Notes under the pieces: generated by a model
The model's input: only the letters and a program-made list of their open reading frames with translations
What the model was told of the DNA's origin: nothing
Databases searched by the model: none
Program-made: the position numbers and the translations under genes
Shown: positions 25,525 through 33,924 of the stretch, piece by piece
Numbering within the stretch: the stretch's first letter is position 1
How the letters are laid out: each line of letters opens with the position of its first letter
Source: DATAAP01 sp041690495
GTDB lineage: Bacteria > Pseudomonadota > Alphaproteobacteria > CACIAM-22H2
Direction of reading: 5' to 3'
NCBI GenBank assembly: GCA_041690495.1
Contig: JAWLHE010000003.1
Location: forward strand, 62,001 to 126,000
Length of the DNA stretch: 64,000 nt

Positions 25525-26058
25525 TCACCAGGACCTTACCCGCCCTACATCGACATGGACGAAGTCGGAACGCGGGTAGAAGCCCACACCACCTTTGCGA
25601 AGGCGCAACGCGGCATCGCGCAGCTGCACCAGGGACCTGCCCTGGACGCGAATGTCAATGGCCGCTCCAACCGTATGAAGGCTGTTCCGTGCCACGCCTC
25701 CGCTCGCGTGAGCCAGCATTTCGTTGGTCGTCGGCGACCGGTACCCAGAAATGACCTGAAACGGGCGATCGGCTTCGAGCGATTCATGAAGGCGATGCAG
25801 CAGATCCAGCAGACGGCGGTCGATCGCGTGGGTCTCGCCTGTCCTGTGATCTCTCAAGACGCGGCCGATCTGCCTCAGCTCGTCGTCCAGATACCTTCCG
25901 TCCGACCAGTAGGTCGCCGAAAGCCTCTCTCCGGTATGCAGGTTTTCGAACCTCAAGGTCCGAGCCGCAGCGGCAGCGTCAACCCGGACTGACGCACCCA
26001 CAAGACCAACCGCTATGCCGAACCCGAGCACGCGGCGGCGGCCAATTTGTTTGTGCAT
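25525..26058 (-). CDS. Exported DUF882/YcbK-type murein peptidase-like protein
   Basis: 177 residues from ATG 26058, seven bases after GGAG; the frame could extend 16 codons. The N-terminus has a twin-arginine-like signal (GRRRVLGFGIAVGLVGASVR, cleavage near DAAAAA). The rest is a DUF882/M15-type domain: SGYRSPTTNEMLAHASGGVA, HTVGAAIDIRVQGRSLVQLR, GVGFYPRSDFVHVDVGRVRSW-like end with H, D and H placed as the D-Ala-D-Ala carboxypeptidase zinc ligands. In many proteobacteria this protein sits next to an L,D-transpeptidase, as here (70 bp upstream, same strand). It probably trims or remodels peptidoglycan. Confidence 0.87.
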   Translation of the reverse strand: MHKQIGRRRVLGFGIAVGLVGASVRVDAAAAARTLRFENLHTGERLSATYWSDGRYLDDELRQIGRVLRDHRTGETHAIDRRLLDLLHRLHESLEADRPFQVISGYRSPTTNEMLAHASGGVARNSLHTVGAAIDIRVQGRSLVQLRDAALRLRKGGVGFYPRSDFVHVDVGRVRSW

Positions 26059-26128
26059 ACGAGCACTCCGCTGGATGACGTCACGCCCCCTATAATGCGC
26101 TCGCATTGTGCTTACAACTCATTACCTT

Positions 26129-27301
26129 TCAGGAACCGCAGCCGATTGAACGTACCACCGCCATGTTCGTTTCCTTGTGCGGTTTCGGGCTGGCGTCGAG
26201 AGCCTCGCGGTCTCGATAGTAGATGTCGTCTCGGAAATTGACCGCGCCCTCGGCATCAACGAAGGCTGTGAAATACGATACGTATACAGGGACGATTCGG
26301 TCGATGGGCACTTGACGCGTCCTGGACGTTTCAAGAATGGCATCAATATCTCCGCGGTCCCAGCCTTGCGGAGCGAGAAGCCAGGCAGCAAGCTCTTCCG
26401 GCTTTGATATCCGCACACACCCATGACTCAAGGCGCGCATCGGCTTCTCGAAGAGCGCTCTCGTGGGCGTATCATGTAAATAGACGTCATATTCGTTAGG
26501 AACGTTGAATTTCAGCACGCCCAGAGCATTCCACCGCCCCGGACGCTGCTGAAGCTGAAAGCGGAATGAGTTCGCCGTCACGCTCGCCCAGTTCACCTGT
26601 GTCCCGAAAGGGTCGTCCGGCCGGTTGAGAATCACGATGTCATTCCGCGCGAGATAACGTGGATCCCGACGGAGCTTCGGCAGAATTTCATGTACCGAGA
26701 TTGAACGAGGCACATTCCAGGGGGGATGGAAGACAACGCCTGCCACATGGCTACGGAAATCAGGGGTTGGATGATGCCGATCACCGACAATGACCGGCAT
26801 CTCCATAACGACACGATAGTGTTCTGTCACCTCGAGGGTCGCAGCAGCGACATTCACGGTAATATAAGTCGGTCCAAGATCCGGCGAAGCCTTGAACCGT
26901 CTCCAGTTGAGTTCCAATTGCGCGATCCTGGTCGTGATCGGCACATCGAGAGCGGCCAATGTATTTCGCCCTACCCGTCCATCAACCGCGAGCCCGTGTC
27001 GCCGTTGAAAGCGCTTCACCGCAGCTGCAAGGTCCTGAGCATCGCCTCCGGCGGCGGCAGATAAGTCGCCAGTCAGAGTCAGACGCTTGCGCAGGGCTCC
27101 GGCCATTGCCGCTTGGTCGAACCTTGGCCCGATGCCCCCCAAGGAGCGCCATTCGGCGCGCTGCTCAATGGAACGATAATGGTCTATTGCCTGCTCCAAG
27201 CGATTGACCTGGACCTGTATAGGGGTTGCCTCCGCTGCCGCGGGATCCGATCCGATAGACGCCGCTATTGCAATAGCAACCAATACTATGGGCGTATGCA
27301 T
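26129..27301 (-). CDS. L,D-transpeptidase (YcbB/YkuD type) with peptidoglycan-binding domain
   Basis: 390 residues from ATG 27301, preceded by TTAGGTG; a GTG at 27310 is an alternative. Signal peptide MHTPIVLVAIAIAASIGSDP. A PG_binding_1 domain lies at about 85-125 (AAVKRFQRRHGLAVDGRVGR). The YkuD catalytic domain (about 160-330) has YITVNVAAATLEVTEHYRVV, IVGDRHHPTPDF and the active site ALSHGCVRISKPEEL, where Cys is the nucleophile. It makes 3-3 crosslinks in peptidoglycan, in the periplasm. Such crosslinks help survival under envelope or stationary-phase stress. An FNR/FixK-like box lies just upstream at 27337-27350. Cotranscription with the DUF882 gene is likely. Confidence 0.92.
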   Translation of the reverse strand: MHTPIVLVAIAIAASIGSDPAAAEATPIQVQVNRLEQAIDHYRSIEQRAEWRSLGGIGPRFDQAAMAGALRKRLTLTGDLSAAAGGDAQDLAAAVKRFQRRHGLAVDGRVGRNTLAALDVPITTRIAQLELNWRRFKASPDLGPTYITVNVAAATLEVTEHYRVVMEMPVIVGDRHHPTPDFRSHVAGVVFHPPWNVPRSISVHEILPKLRRDPRYLARNDIVILNRPDDPFGTQVNWASVTANSFRFQLQQRPGRWNALGVLKFNVPNEYDVYLHDTPTRALFEKPMRALSHGCVRISKPEELAAWLLAPQGWDRGDIDAILETSRTRQVPIDRIVPVYVSYFTAFVDAEGAVNFRDDIYYRDREALDASPKPHKETNMAVVRSIGCGS

Positions 27302-27336
27302 GTGCAGCACCTAACGCTCGGCATGACATCTCGTTA

Positions 27337-27350
27337 TTGAGCTGTATCAA
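27337..27350. promoter_or_regulatory. FNR/FixK-like box upstream of the L,D-transpeptidase
   Basis: TTGAG-CTGT-ATCAA matches the Crp/Fnr-family consensus TTGAT-N4-ATCAA in 9 of 10 arm positions. The centre (27343.5) is about 42 bp from ATG 27301, so a class II promoter would start transcription very near the start codon. Confidence 0.5.
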
Positions 27351-27504
27351 CCATCGGACTAGCCAAGGCCCCGGGCCTCGGATTCCCGAGATCGGCCACG
27401 GTCCTCCCTGTCCTCAAGCGCCTTCCTTGGCGGCGAACTGTCGAAGATTCGGAGGCCGCATGGCCCTCGCAGGGTGACCTGTCCGAGTCCACTGCGCGAC
27501 GCCA

Positions 27505-28353
27505 TCAGCGGACGAGAAGGACATCACACGGCGCGGCAGTCATCAGCCCGCCCAACTCCGTCTTGTCGTCGAGCCCGGGCAGATCTGACGCAACGATCAG
27601 AATATCGTTGGCACCCTCGCGCGCGGCGCGGAGCACCTCGGCCAGGCTGACGATCGTTGCATTTCTCAGCCGGGCGTCTCCGCCTCTCTCTGCAAGGACT
27701 GCTTCGATGTCGGCCGCAGCGCGGGCAGATTCGGAAGGCATGCCGACCACAATAGCCTCCAGTCGGACACTCGCGGCGGCGAGACGCGTTGCCGCAGCGA
27801 GTGCGCGCCGGGTTAGCGAGGATCCGGCCCGAAAGACGAGTAGCGGCCGTCGCGGCGGTGCCGCCTGCCGGATTTGAAGTATGGAGCACCCGACACGCCA
27901 GACCGCCTCGCGCAACGGCGCGTTCAGCAGTAGAGGAAAGTCGGCAAATGCTCGCGCCGCACCGACAATGAGCAGATCCTCTGTCCTCGTTTCTGTCGCA
28001 ACCTCCGCAGCCGGAAGGCCGCGGACGACACGAAACGACGTCTTTATCCCATGTCGTGCGGCCGAACTCCTAAGCTCCGACTCCGAGAGCGCTGCAAGCG
28101 CCCGCATTTCCGCGGTCAGCTGCTCGATATCCAGCGAGGCCGCCGTGGATGAGCCGACGACAACATGTCGCGCCACCGGGAGGGCGGCAACCCTGAACAG
28201 GTTCTCGTCCTCAATGAAGAGGGCAGCCAACTCCAAACCCAGCCGGGCTGCGATTTCCGCGGCGGTGGCGAGCGTCTGCCGGTCGTGGCAGCTCACATCG
28301 AGTGCCGCGATCACCCTGGAGAAGGCGGTATCCGACTTCGTGTCCTCGCTCAT
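27505..28353 (-). CDS. Universal stress protein (two Usp-like domains)
   Basis: 282 residues, starting MSEDTKSDTAFSRVIAALDV at 28353. Its ATG overlaps the stop of the LonB-like gene by 4 bp, so it is translationally coupled to it. The first half (about 12-150) is a UspA fold: VIAALDVSCHDRQTLATAAE, LGLELAALFIEDENLFRVAA, then LLIVGAARAFADFPLL. The second half (about 160-280) starts RRPLLVFRAGSSLTRRALAA and ends ANDILIVASDLPGLDD. The classic G-x2-G-x9-G-S/T ATP motif is not obvious, suggesting the non-ATP-binding class. Usp proteins accumulate in low oxygen and starvation; the operon's FNR-like box agrees with this. Confidence 0.8.
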   Translation of the reverse strand: MSEDTKSDTAFSRVIAALDVSCHDRQTLATAAEIAARLGLELAALFIEDENLFRVAALPVARHVVVGSSTAASLDIEQLTAEMRALAALSESELRSSAARHGIKTSFRVVRGLPAAEVATETRTEDLLIVGAARAFADFPLLLNAPLREAVWRVGCSILQIRQAAPPRRPLLVFRAGSSLTRRALAAATRLAAASVRLEAIVVGMPSESARAAADIEAVLAERGGDARLRNATIVSLAEVLRAAREGANDILIVASDLPGLDDKTELGGLMTAAPCDVLLVR

Positions 28354-30791
28354 TGCGGCGTATCCTTGCGCCCTATTGTACCGAATGCCTTCGCGCGCTC
28401 GGCGAGTGAGCCCAATTCCGCCTCGACGCGCTGGTTGACCGTCCCCGCGGGGTACTGGCCGGTGGCCTCGCGCGTTCCTGGCTCGATCCCCGTCAGCACA
28501 GCCATCGCTTCGTCGATATTGGCGACCGCGTGGATCCAAAAGCGCCCTTCAGCGGCGGCCTCCACCACATCGCGGCGCAGCATCAGATGCTTTACGTTGG
28601 ACACCGGGATGACAACGCCTTGCCGGCCGGTGAGACCGGCAGCCTGGCACACGTCGAAGAAGCCCTCAACTTTCTCGTTCACACCGGATATCGGCTGTGC
28701 GTCGCCGTTCTGGTTGACCGATCCGGTGATGGCGATCTCCTGGCGGATCGGTATCGCGGCGAGCGCAGAGAGAATGGCGCATAGCTCCGCCATCGAGGCG
28801 CTGTCGCCCTCCACACCACCATAGGACTGCTCGAAAACAAGGCTCGCCTGCAGAGCAAGCGGCCTATCTCGGCCAAATCGTCCGCCGAGGAACCCGGAGA
28901 GAATCATAACCCCCTTGGAGTGGATTGGGCCCCCGAGCTTTGCTTCGCGTTCGATATCGACGACCTGGCCACGGCCAAGACGAATGCGCGCGCTGATCCG
29001 GCTGGGGCGCCCAAATGCAAAGCCGCCCAGGTGCAGCACTGACAGGCCGTTGACCTGCCCTACCTGCCCGCCCGCGGTGTCGATCAGAATGGTGCCGCGA
29101 CGGATTTCATCATGGATGCGCTCGCGCAGGCGGCTCGCCCGGCGAATCTGAAGGTCGATCGCCCGCTGGATTTCGGCCGCATCGATTGTCGTACGACCGG
29201 CCTCGCGCGCCAGATGATCGGCCTCACGCAGCAGATCGGCGACGGTCTCGATTCTCATCGTCACCTTTTCCGCATCGCCCGCCAACCGTGCCGCATGCTC
29301 GATGACCCGCGCTACTGCCGAGCGGTCAAGCGGCAGGATGTTCTCACGTTTGGCAATCGATGCGAGCAGCCGTGCATATATCATCTCCGAATCCGCCGAT
29401 CGATCCATCTCGTCATCGAAATCAGCAGCGACCTTGAAGAGCTCCTGAAAATCCGGATCAAGCTCGGCCAGCATGTAGTAGAGGAGACGGTCGCCCGTCA
29501 GCACGATCTTCGTGTTGATCGGAATCGGCTCCGGCTGAAGCGTCATCGTGCTAATGAGCCCCAGCGTGTCAGCCATCGAACGAATCTGGATCTCGCCGGC
29601 GCGCAGCGTGCGCTTCAGCTCCTCCCAGGCGAAGGGCTGCAGGAGAACGCGTCGCGCATCGAGAAGCAGATACCCGCCATTTGCCCGATGCAGCGCGCCC
29701 GGCCTGATCAACGTGAAATCGGTAACAAGATTGCCGAATTGGTGGCGGTACTCCACGCGCCCCAGCAAGTTCTGGATCGTCGGATGATTTTCCTCGACAA
29801 CCGGCGCTCCGCTGTTCTCAGCACGGTCGATGAGCAGGTTGATCTGATAGCGATCGAACGGGCTGCCTTCGGACACGGTGCGCGCGCCCGCCCTGATTGA
29901 CGGCTCGACCATCTGAGCGGCGAGAAACTGCTCGGCATTCTCAATGAGATCCCGCTCAACAACCTTCAGATGGCTGACCACGTTTGGAAGGTCCGCGTAC
30001 CGTCGGCTGAGCACATCGAGCCGATATCCGATGGCGCTGCGGGTGACTTCCCGGTTCAAATCGCGGATTTTGTCGCGCCGCTCGCTGTCCCATCTCGGCA
30101 CCTGCTGGAGAACTGCTTCCAGCTCGCCGTGGACCACATTCATGTCCTCTTGAATGCGCTGCCGCTCGGTTTCGGATACCTTCTGGAACTCGTCGGGAGG
30201 AAGGACCTCTCCATTGCGCATCGGAGCCAGAGCAATTCCCATCGGCGTGCGGATGATGCCAACGTTCCGTTGCCTCGCGCCGCGCTCCACCTGGCGAAAT
30301 GCCTGCTCCTGCCGCTCCTTGAAGCTGCCGTCGATCGTCCGACGACGTGCCTGGTAATCCTCGCTCTCAAAGGCAGCCGGAAGGGCCGCGCGCAAATCCT
30401 CGATGAGGCCTCGCATGTCCCCTCGGAGCAACGCACCGCGTCCCGGCGGCAGTGCGAGAGCGCGCGGCTTGTGGGGCTCGGTGAAGTTGTTGACATAAAT
30501 CCAGTCCTGGGGAGCCGGCTCCTTTGCCGCACGCTGGCGCGTGAACTGGTCGATGGCCGTGCGCTTACCGGTGCCTTCCGGGCCGATCGCGAACAGATTG
30601 TAGCCCTCCCGCCGGATCGCCAAGCCAAATCGCATCGCTTCCATGGCGCGCGCCTGTCCCGGAGCGCCGTCTAGCGGTTCCAGGTCGGCGGTTGTCTGAA
30701 AGCCGAAGCCGGCCGGGTCGCAGCGGCGATAGAGCGCCGCGGCCGGCAGTGGCGCGGGGATAACGGGCTTGAGTGCAACGTTGTCCGGCAT
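28350..30791 (-). CDS. LonB-like ATP-dependent protease (AAA_32/Lon_C)
   Basis: 813 residues. N-terminal AAA domain with Walker A-like NLFAIGPEGTGKRTAIDQF (about 63-81) and the long helical insert typical of the AAA_32 LonB family (KERQEQAFRQVERGARQRNV). The Walker B/sensor half lies at about 340-500 (GALHRANGGYLLLDARRVLL, INTKIVLTGDRLLYYMLAEL). The C-terminal Lon protease domain has the catalytic Ser in GVEGDSASMAELCAILSALA and the Lys in SGVNEKVEGFFDVCQAAGL, the Ser-Lys dyad. It degrades damaged or regulatory proteins in the cytoplasm and is distinct from housekeeping LonA. First gene of an operon with the Usp gene; a perfect-arm FNR-like box is centred 65.5 bp upstream of the start. Confidence 0.92.
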   Translation of the reverse strand: MPDNVALKPVIPAPLPAAALYRRCDPAGFGFQTTADLEPLDGAPGQARAMEAMRFGLAIRREGYNLFAIGPEGTGKRTAIDQFTRQRAAKEPAPQDWIYVNNFTEPHKPRALALPPGRGALLRGDMRGLIEDLRAALPAAFESEDYQARRRTIDGSFKERQEQAFRQVERGARQRNVGIIRTPMGIALAPMRNGEVLPPDEFQKVSETERQRIQEDMNVVHGELEAVLQQVPRWDSERRDKIRDLNREVTRSAIGYRLDVLSRRYADLPNVVSHLKVVERDLIENAEQFLAAQMVEPSIRAGARTVSEGSPFDRYQINLLIDRAENSGAPVVEENHPTIQNLLGRVEYRHQFGNLVTDFTLIRPGALHRANGGYLLLDARRVLLQPFAWEELKRTLRAGEIQIRSMADTLGLISTMTLQPEPIPINTKIVLTGDRLLYYMLAELDPDFQELFKVAADFDDEMDRSADSEMIYARLLASIAKRENILPLDRSAVARVIEHAARLAGDAEKVTMRIETVADLLREADHLAREAGRTTIDAAEIQRAIDLQIRRASRLRERIHDEIRRGTILIDTAGGQVGQVNGLSVLHLGGFAFGRPSRISARIRLGRGQVVDIEREAKLGGPIHSKGVMILSGFLGGRFGRDRPLALQASLVFEQSYGGVEGDSASMAELCAILSALAAIPIRQEIAITGSVNQNGDAQPISGVNEKVEGFFDVCQAAGLTGRQGVVIPVSNVKHLMLRRDVVEAAAEGRFWIHAVANIDEAMAVLTGIEPGTREATGQYPAGTVNQRVEAELGSLAERAKAFGTIGRKDTPQ

Positions 30792-30849
30792 GAAGAATTG
30801 CCTCCAAGTGGCTATTTGCTATCTTTAGACTTGTGGTGTCGGTGGAGCT

Positions 30850-30863
30850 TTGACGTCGATCAA
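30850..30863. promoter_or_regulatory. FNR/FixK-like box for the LonB-usp operon
   Basis: TTGAC-GTCG-ATCAA, a near-consensus Crp/Fnr-type site. The centre is 65.5 bp from the LonB-like start codon at 30791. A class II promoter (centre at -41.5) would start transcription about 24 bp before the ATG. Confidence 0.65.
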
Positions 30864-30893
30864 GCTCTGCAGCGCGGCCGGCAGATCGCGACA

Positions 30894-30907
30894 TTGACCC
30901 AGATCAA
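30894..30907. promoter_or_regulatory. FNR/FixK-like box facing the plus strand
   Basis: TTGAC-CCAG-ATCAA. Centre 30900.5, 65.5 bp before ATG 30966, the mirror image of the box at 30850-30863. Serves the deleted phosphoribosyltransferase and the COG2187-type gene. Confidence 0.65.
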
Positions 30908-30965
30908 GGCACTCTGCACATCAAACAAGTGAACTTTAACGCAGCAGGGAGCCGACGTACTTCAG

Positions 30966-31271
30966 ATGGACGACCCGGCCATTTTCCAAGATCGTGCGAA
31001 CGCAGGCGCCCGGCTGGCTGCTGATCTGAGCCATTGCCGCGGGCGGAAACCGGTTGCGCTGGCGCGAGTGATTCTGGCTGCGCCGGTGGCGCCGGATACA
31101 ATGCTCGAGCGCCTGCGGCCGCTGGTGGATGAGATCGTCTGCCTCGGCATGCCCGAGCCGTTCTATGCGACCGGCGCTTCCTGGGCCGACTTCCACGAGA
31201 TCGCCGATGCGAAGGTTGGCGCCGCGTTGGAAAAGGCGGCGCAGAGGCCTCACTCCGTCACCCCGGGATAG
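30966..31271 (+). pseudogene. Phosphoribosyltransferase with central deletion, still in frame
   Basis: 101 residues. The N-terminus (FQDRANAGARLAADLSHCRG) matches the beginning of the stand-alone bacterial phosphoribosyltransferases of about 210-220 aa. From AAPVAPDTMLERLRPLVDEI through CLGMPEPFYATGASWADFHE it matches their C-terminal end. The middle 110-120 residues, with the usual LPRGGVPV, R-K-L-G and the PRPP loop V-x-D-D-x-x-A-T-G, are missing. The junction near ALARVILAAP keeps the reading frame and the stop codon directly abuts the next ATG. The product cannot bind PRPP in the normal way. Promoter box retained. It may be a relic kept for operon translation or a new small protein. Confidence 0.65.
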
Positions 31272-32351
31272 ATGCAGCAGCCGCTCCCACGCGCACGGGA
31301 ACCAACGCTAGCTGACAAGGTCGCCGCGCTCGGAAACCGCGCTCTTTATCCGGACCGACCGGACTCCGTCGAATGCATCGAGACCCATATGTCCTGGGTC
31401 TTCCTGACCGACGCACATGCCTACAAGTTGAAGAAGCCTGTACGGTACGAGTATCTCGACTTCAGTACGCCGGCCCGGCGGCGGCGGAACTGCGAGGAGG
31501 AGGTGCGGCTCAATCGGCGCCTAGCGCCCGACGTCTATCTCGGCGTCGTGGCGCTGACGCGGCGTCCTGACGGCGGTGTCGAGCTCGATGGCGCCGGCCC
31601 CGTCGTCGACTGGCTCGTCAAGATGCGACGGCTCTCCAGGGCAGGTATGCTCGACGCGGCAATCGCCGCGAATACCCTGAGCAACGAAGGGATCTATCGG
31701 GTCGCGGCCATGCTTGCGGAATTCTATGCGGCGGCTCCCGGCCTGGACATGCCGCCACAGGACTATTGTGCGCGCTTCGACCAAGAGATCGCGCTGAACC
31801 GCCGTGAGCTGCCGGCCTATGGCCTGACCGCAGCGGAGTTCGAACCTCCACTCGATTGCCAGCGCCGCTTCCTGGACGAACGGCAGGATCTTCTTGAGCG
31901 ACGCGCGCGCGAGCGGCGGATTGTCGAAGGCCACGGTGACCTGCGGCCGGAACATGTCCACCTCGGACCGCCGGCGACCGTCATTGATTGCCTGGAATTC
32001 AATCGCGAGTTGCGCCTCGCCGACCCCGTAGACGAAATCGGCTATCTCGCAATGGAATGCGAGCGTCTGGGCACGTCGGCCGTAGGCGAGCGCGTATTCG
32101 CCACCTACGCCGCGCGAACCGGGGATCAGCCGCCGGTAGCACTGCGGCACTTCTACATGAGCTTCCGCGCCTGCGTCCGCGCGCGACTGGCAGCATGGCA
32201 CCTGCGCGACGAGATCGTCGTGGATCCGCGAAAGTGGGTAGATCGCGCGCGGGACTACCTCCGGCAGGCAATGCGGCACGCGGAAGCGATGGCGTGCTCG
32301 CCGATCGGCTACCCTTCTGTCAGAAGGTCGACGATTGATCCACCCGTATGA
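31272..32351 (+). CDS. COG2187-type aminoglycoside phosphotransferase-like protein
   Basis: 359 residues; ATG directly after the stop codon of the upstream frame. The sequence follows the APH/kinase-like fold of COG2187: SVECIETHMSWVFLTDAHAY with KLKKPVRYEYLDFSTPARRR near the N-terminus, then VDWLVKMRRL, and the catalytic loop IVEGHGDLRPEHVHLG followed by VIDCLEFNRELRLADPVDEI (H-x-D and the metal Asp). Family members are often fused to a C-terminal P-loop kinase (COG0645); that part is absent here. The true substrate is unknown and antibiotic resistance should not be assumed. It overlaps the PRPP synthetase gene tail to tail by 43 bp. Confidence 0.85.
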   Translation: MQQPLPRAREPTLADKVAALGNRALYPDRPDSVECIETHMSWVFLTDAHAYKLKKPVRYEYLDFSTPARRRRNCEEEVRLNRRLAPDVYLGVVALTRRPDGGVELDGAGPVVDWLVKMRRLSRAGMLDAAIAANTLSNEGIYRVAAMLAEFYAAAPGLDMPPQDYCARFDQEIALNRRELPAYGLTAAEFEPPLDCQRRFLDERQDLLERRARERRIVEGHGDLRPEHVHLGPPATVIDCLEFNRELRLADPVDEIGYLAMECERLGTSAVGERVFATYAARTGDQPPVALRHFYMSFRACVRARLAAWHLRDEIVVDPRKWVDRARDYLRQAMRHAEAMACSPIGYPSVRRSTIDPPV

Positions 32352-33298
32352 ATGCGCGCAATCGCCTTGGCGATAAGCGGCACGACATCGATCACTGTAA
32401 GGTGCCGGCCGACAAGATCCGGCTCCAGCCGGAACGGCGGAACAGCGTTCGTTACCACGATCTTCTCGAATCCCGATTCGGCAAGCACGGCCCCCGCTCG
32501 ACCGATGAACAGCCCGTGTGTCGCCGCCGCATAGACCCGGCGCGCCCCGAGCGCCTTGCAGGCCTTGGCCGCGCGGGACAAGGTCGTGCCCGTGCTGATC
32601 AGGTCATCGATCACTATGGCGACCTTGCCGGTCACGTCACCGACGACCGCCTCGCCCGAAACCACGCCGCCGGTGCGCCGCTTCTCCATGAACGCCGCGC
32701 CGATGGGGGCGCCCATGACTCCCGCGAGCGACTCGCGAAACAGCTCGGCGCGCTTGATTCCGCCGACATCCGGCGACACGACAACCAGCTCCTCGCCACG
32801 GCACTGCTCGGCGAAATGTCCTGCAAACAGCATCTTCGCCTCAAGATGCTCGGTGACGCAGCGAAAGGCGTTCTGGAATGCCGCAAGATTATGCACGTCG
32901 AGCGTCACGACGCGATCGGTGCCGACTGCTTCGAACAGCGCCGCAATATATCGCGTCGTGACCGGGTCGCGCGGCTTCGTCCTCCGGTCCTTGCGGGCAT
33001 AGCAGAGATACGGGACGACTGCGGTAACGCGTGCCGCGGATGCATCCTTGAGCGCGCCGAGGAAGAACAGCAAACGGCACAGCTTGTCATTCGCACTCTG
33101 CACTGTGTCGGAATAGAGCGAATGGACGACGAACACGTCCCTGCCACGAACGTTGACCAGCGGCCTCGATTTGTGCTCGCCGTCCTCGAACGCCCGCTCC
33201 TCGTGCGCACTCAGCGGCAAGTCAAGTACTGCGGCTACCTTTTCGCCGAACGAGTGGCTGCCATCGAGAGCAAAGAGCGCAATGTCTGCGGATGCCAT
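32309..33298 (-). CDS. prs: Ribose-phosphate pyrophosphokinase (PRPP synthetase), second-copy type
   Basis: 329 residues from ATG 33298, six bases after GGAG. Makes PRPP from ribose 5-phosphate and ATP. The N-terminal half has FEDGEHKSRPLVNVRGRDVF, VVPYLCYARKDRRTKPRDPV (the ATP-binding flexible loop with Arg-Lys-Asp-Arg) and VTLDVHNLAAFQNAFRC. The C-terminal half has the PRPP loop VAIVIDDLISTGTTLSRAAK. It is more divergent than housekeeping Prs and lies in the NAD-salvage/stress island rather than near ribosomal or pth genes. It probably supplies PRPP to the nicotinate phosphoribosyltransferase; that is inference. A weak FNR-like dyad (TTGAT-GGAG-GCCAA) is at 33352-33365 upstream. Confidence 0.92.
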   Translation of the reverse strand: MASADIALFALDGSHSFGEKVAAVLDLPLSAHEERAFEDGEHKSRPLVNVRGRDVFVVHSLYSDTVQSANDKLCRLLFFLGALKDASAARVTAVVPYLCYARKDRRTKPRDPVTTRYIAALFEAVGTDRVVTLDVHNLAAFQNAFRCVTEHLEAKMLFAGHFAEQCRGEELVVVSPDVGGIKRAELFRESLAGVMGAPIGAAFMEKRRTGGVVSGEAVVGDVTGKVAIVIDDLISTGTTLSRAAKACKALGARRVYAAATHGLFIGRAGAVLAESGFEKIVVTNAVPPFRLEPDLVGRHLTVIDVVPLIAKAIARIHTGGSIVDLLTEG

Positions 33299-33924
33299 GA
33301 CCTGCTCCATCGACCCTTATGAAAGCCTGCCTCAACCGGTAAGGACAAGTATTGATGGAGGCCAATGCCCATTCGGACAATGACACCAATTCATTCACTA
33401 CTCGAAACCGAGTCGGCCATGAGCATGAACGAGCGCGCTAACGGGTTCGACGGCATGCGAGCGGCAGCCCCCCTGCGGCGCCGCTATCGCTCTGGTGCGG
33501 ATATCGGTGTCCTCCGTTACCATCCGCCGCTCGAGACCGCCTTCAATCAAGACGCCACAGCTCTGATGGAGGCGATCATGCATGGACGGTTGAGAGCGCG
33601 ACCCCGTCTCGGTCGACCGCGAGGCTCCGGAACCTAAGCTACTGTTCGCAAGACAGGATATTCCCCTGATCCTCGAAATGGCAACCTCATGCCTTTCCTG
33701 CGTTAGCATCCACGGCAATGTATGCTTCGCCGGCGGCGCCTGAAGGAGTCGGTCATGTGCGAAGGCGCGATCCACCGCCCGAGGGCATGCGGCAGCGTCG
33801 ACGTGGGGCCGGACGCCTATAATGTCGACCCGGTCGTCGACGCGACCGGTCCGCGCGGCCGTCGCGGGAAGTTGCCCGGCTGCGCCCGCTCCTTTGCGCG
33901 ATGGGATAATTTCGGGAGCAGGAG
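33299..33924. other. 626-bp gap between prs and nicotinamidase
   Basis: It holds the promoters of the two divergent genes and no gene I can support. TTGAT-GGAG-GCCAA (33352-33365) is a weak FNR-like half match. GGATAAT lies at 33903-33909, close to the nicotinamidase start, and could be its -10 element. Confidence 0.4.

Noticed and set aside
31272..32351. Aminoglycoside resistance gene
   Set aside because: The APH-like fold belongs to the COG2187 group of unknown substrate; nothing points to antibiotic modification.
33365..33637. 90-codon frame in the prs-pncA gap
   Set aside because: No Shine-Dalgarno, no recognisable domain, and sequence character like non-coding DNA.
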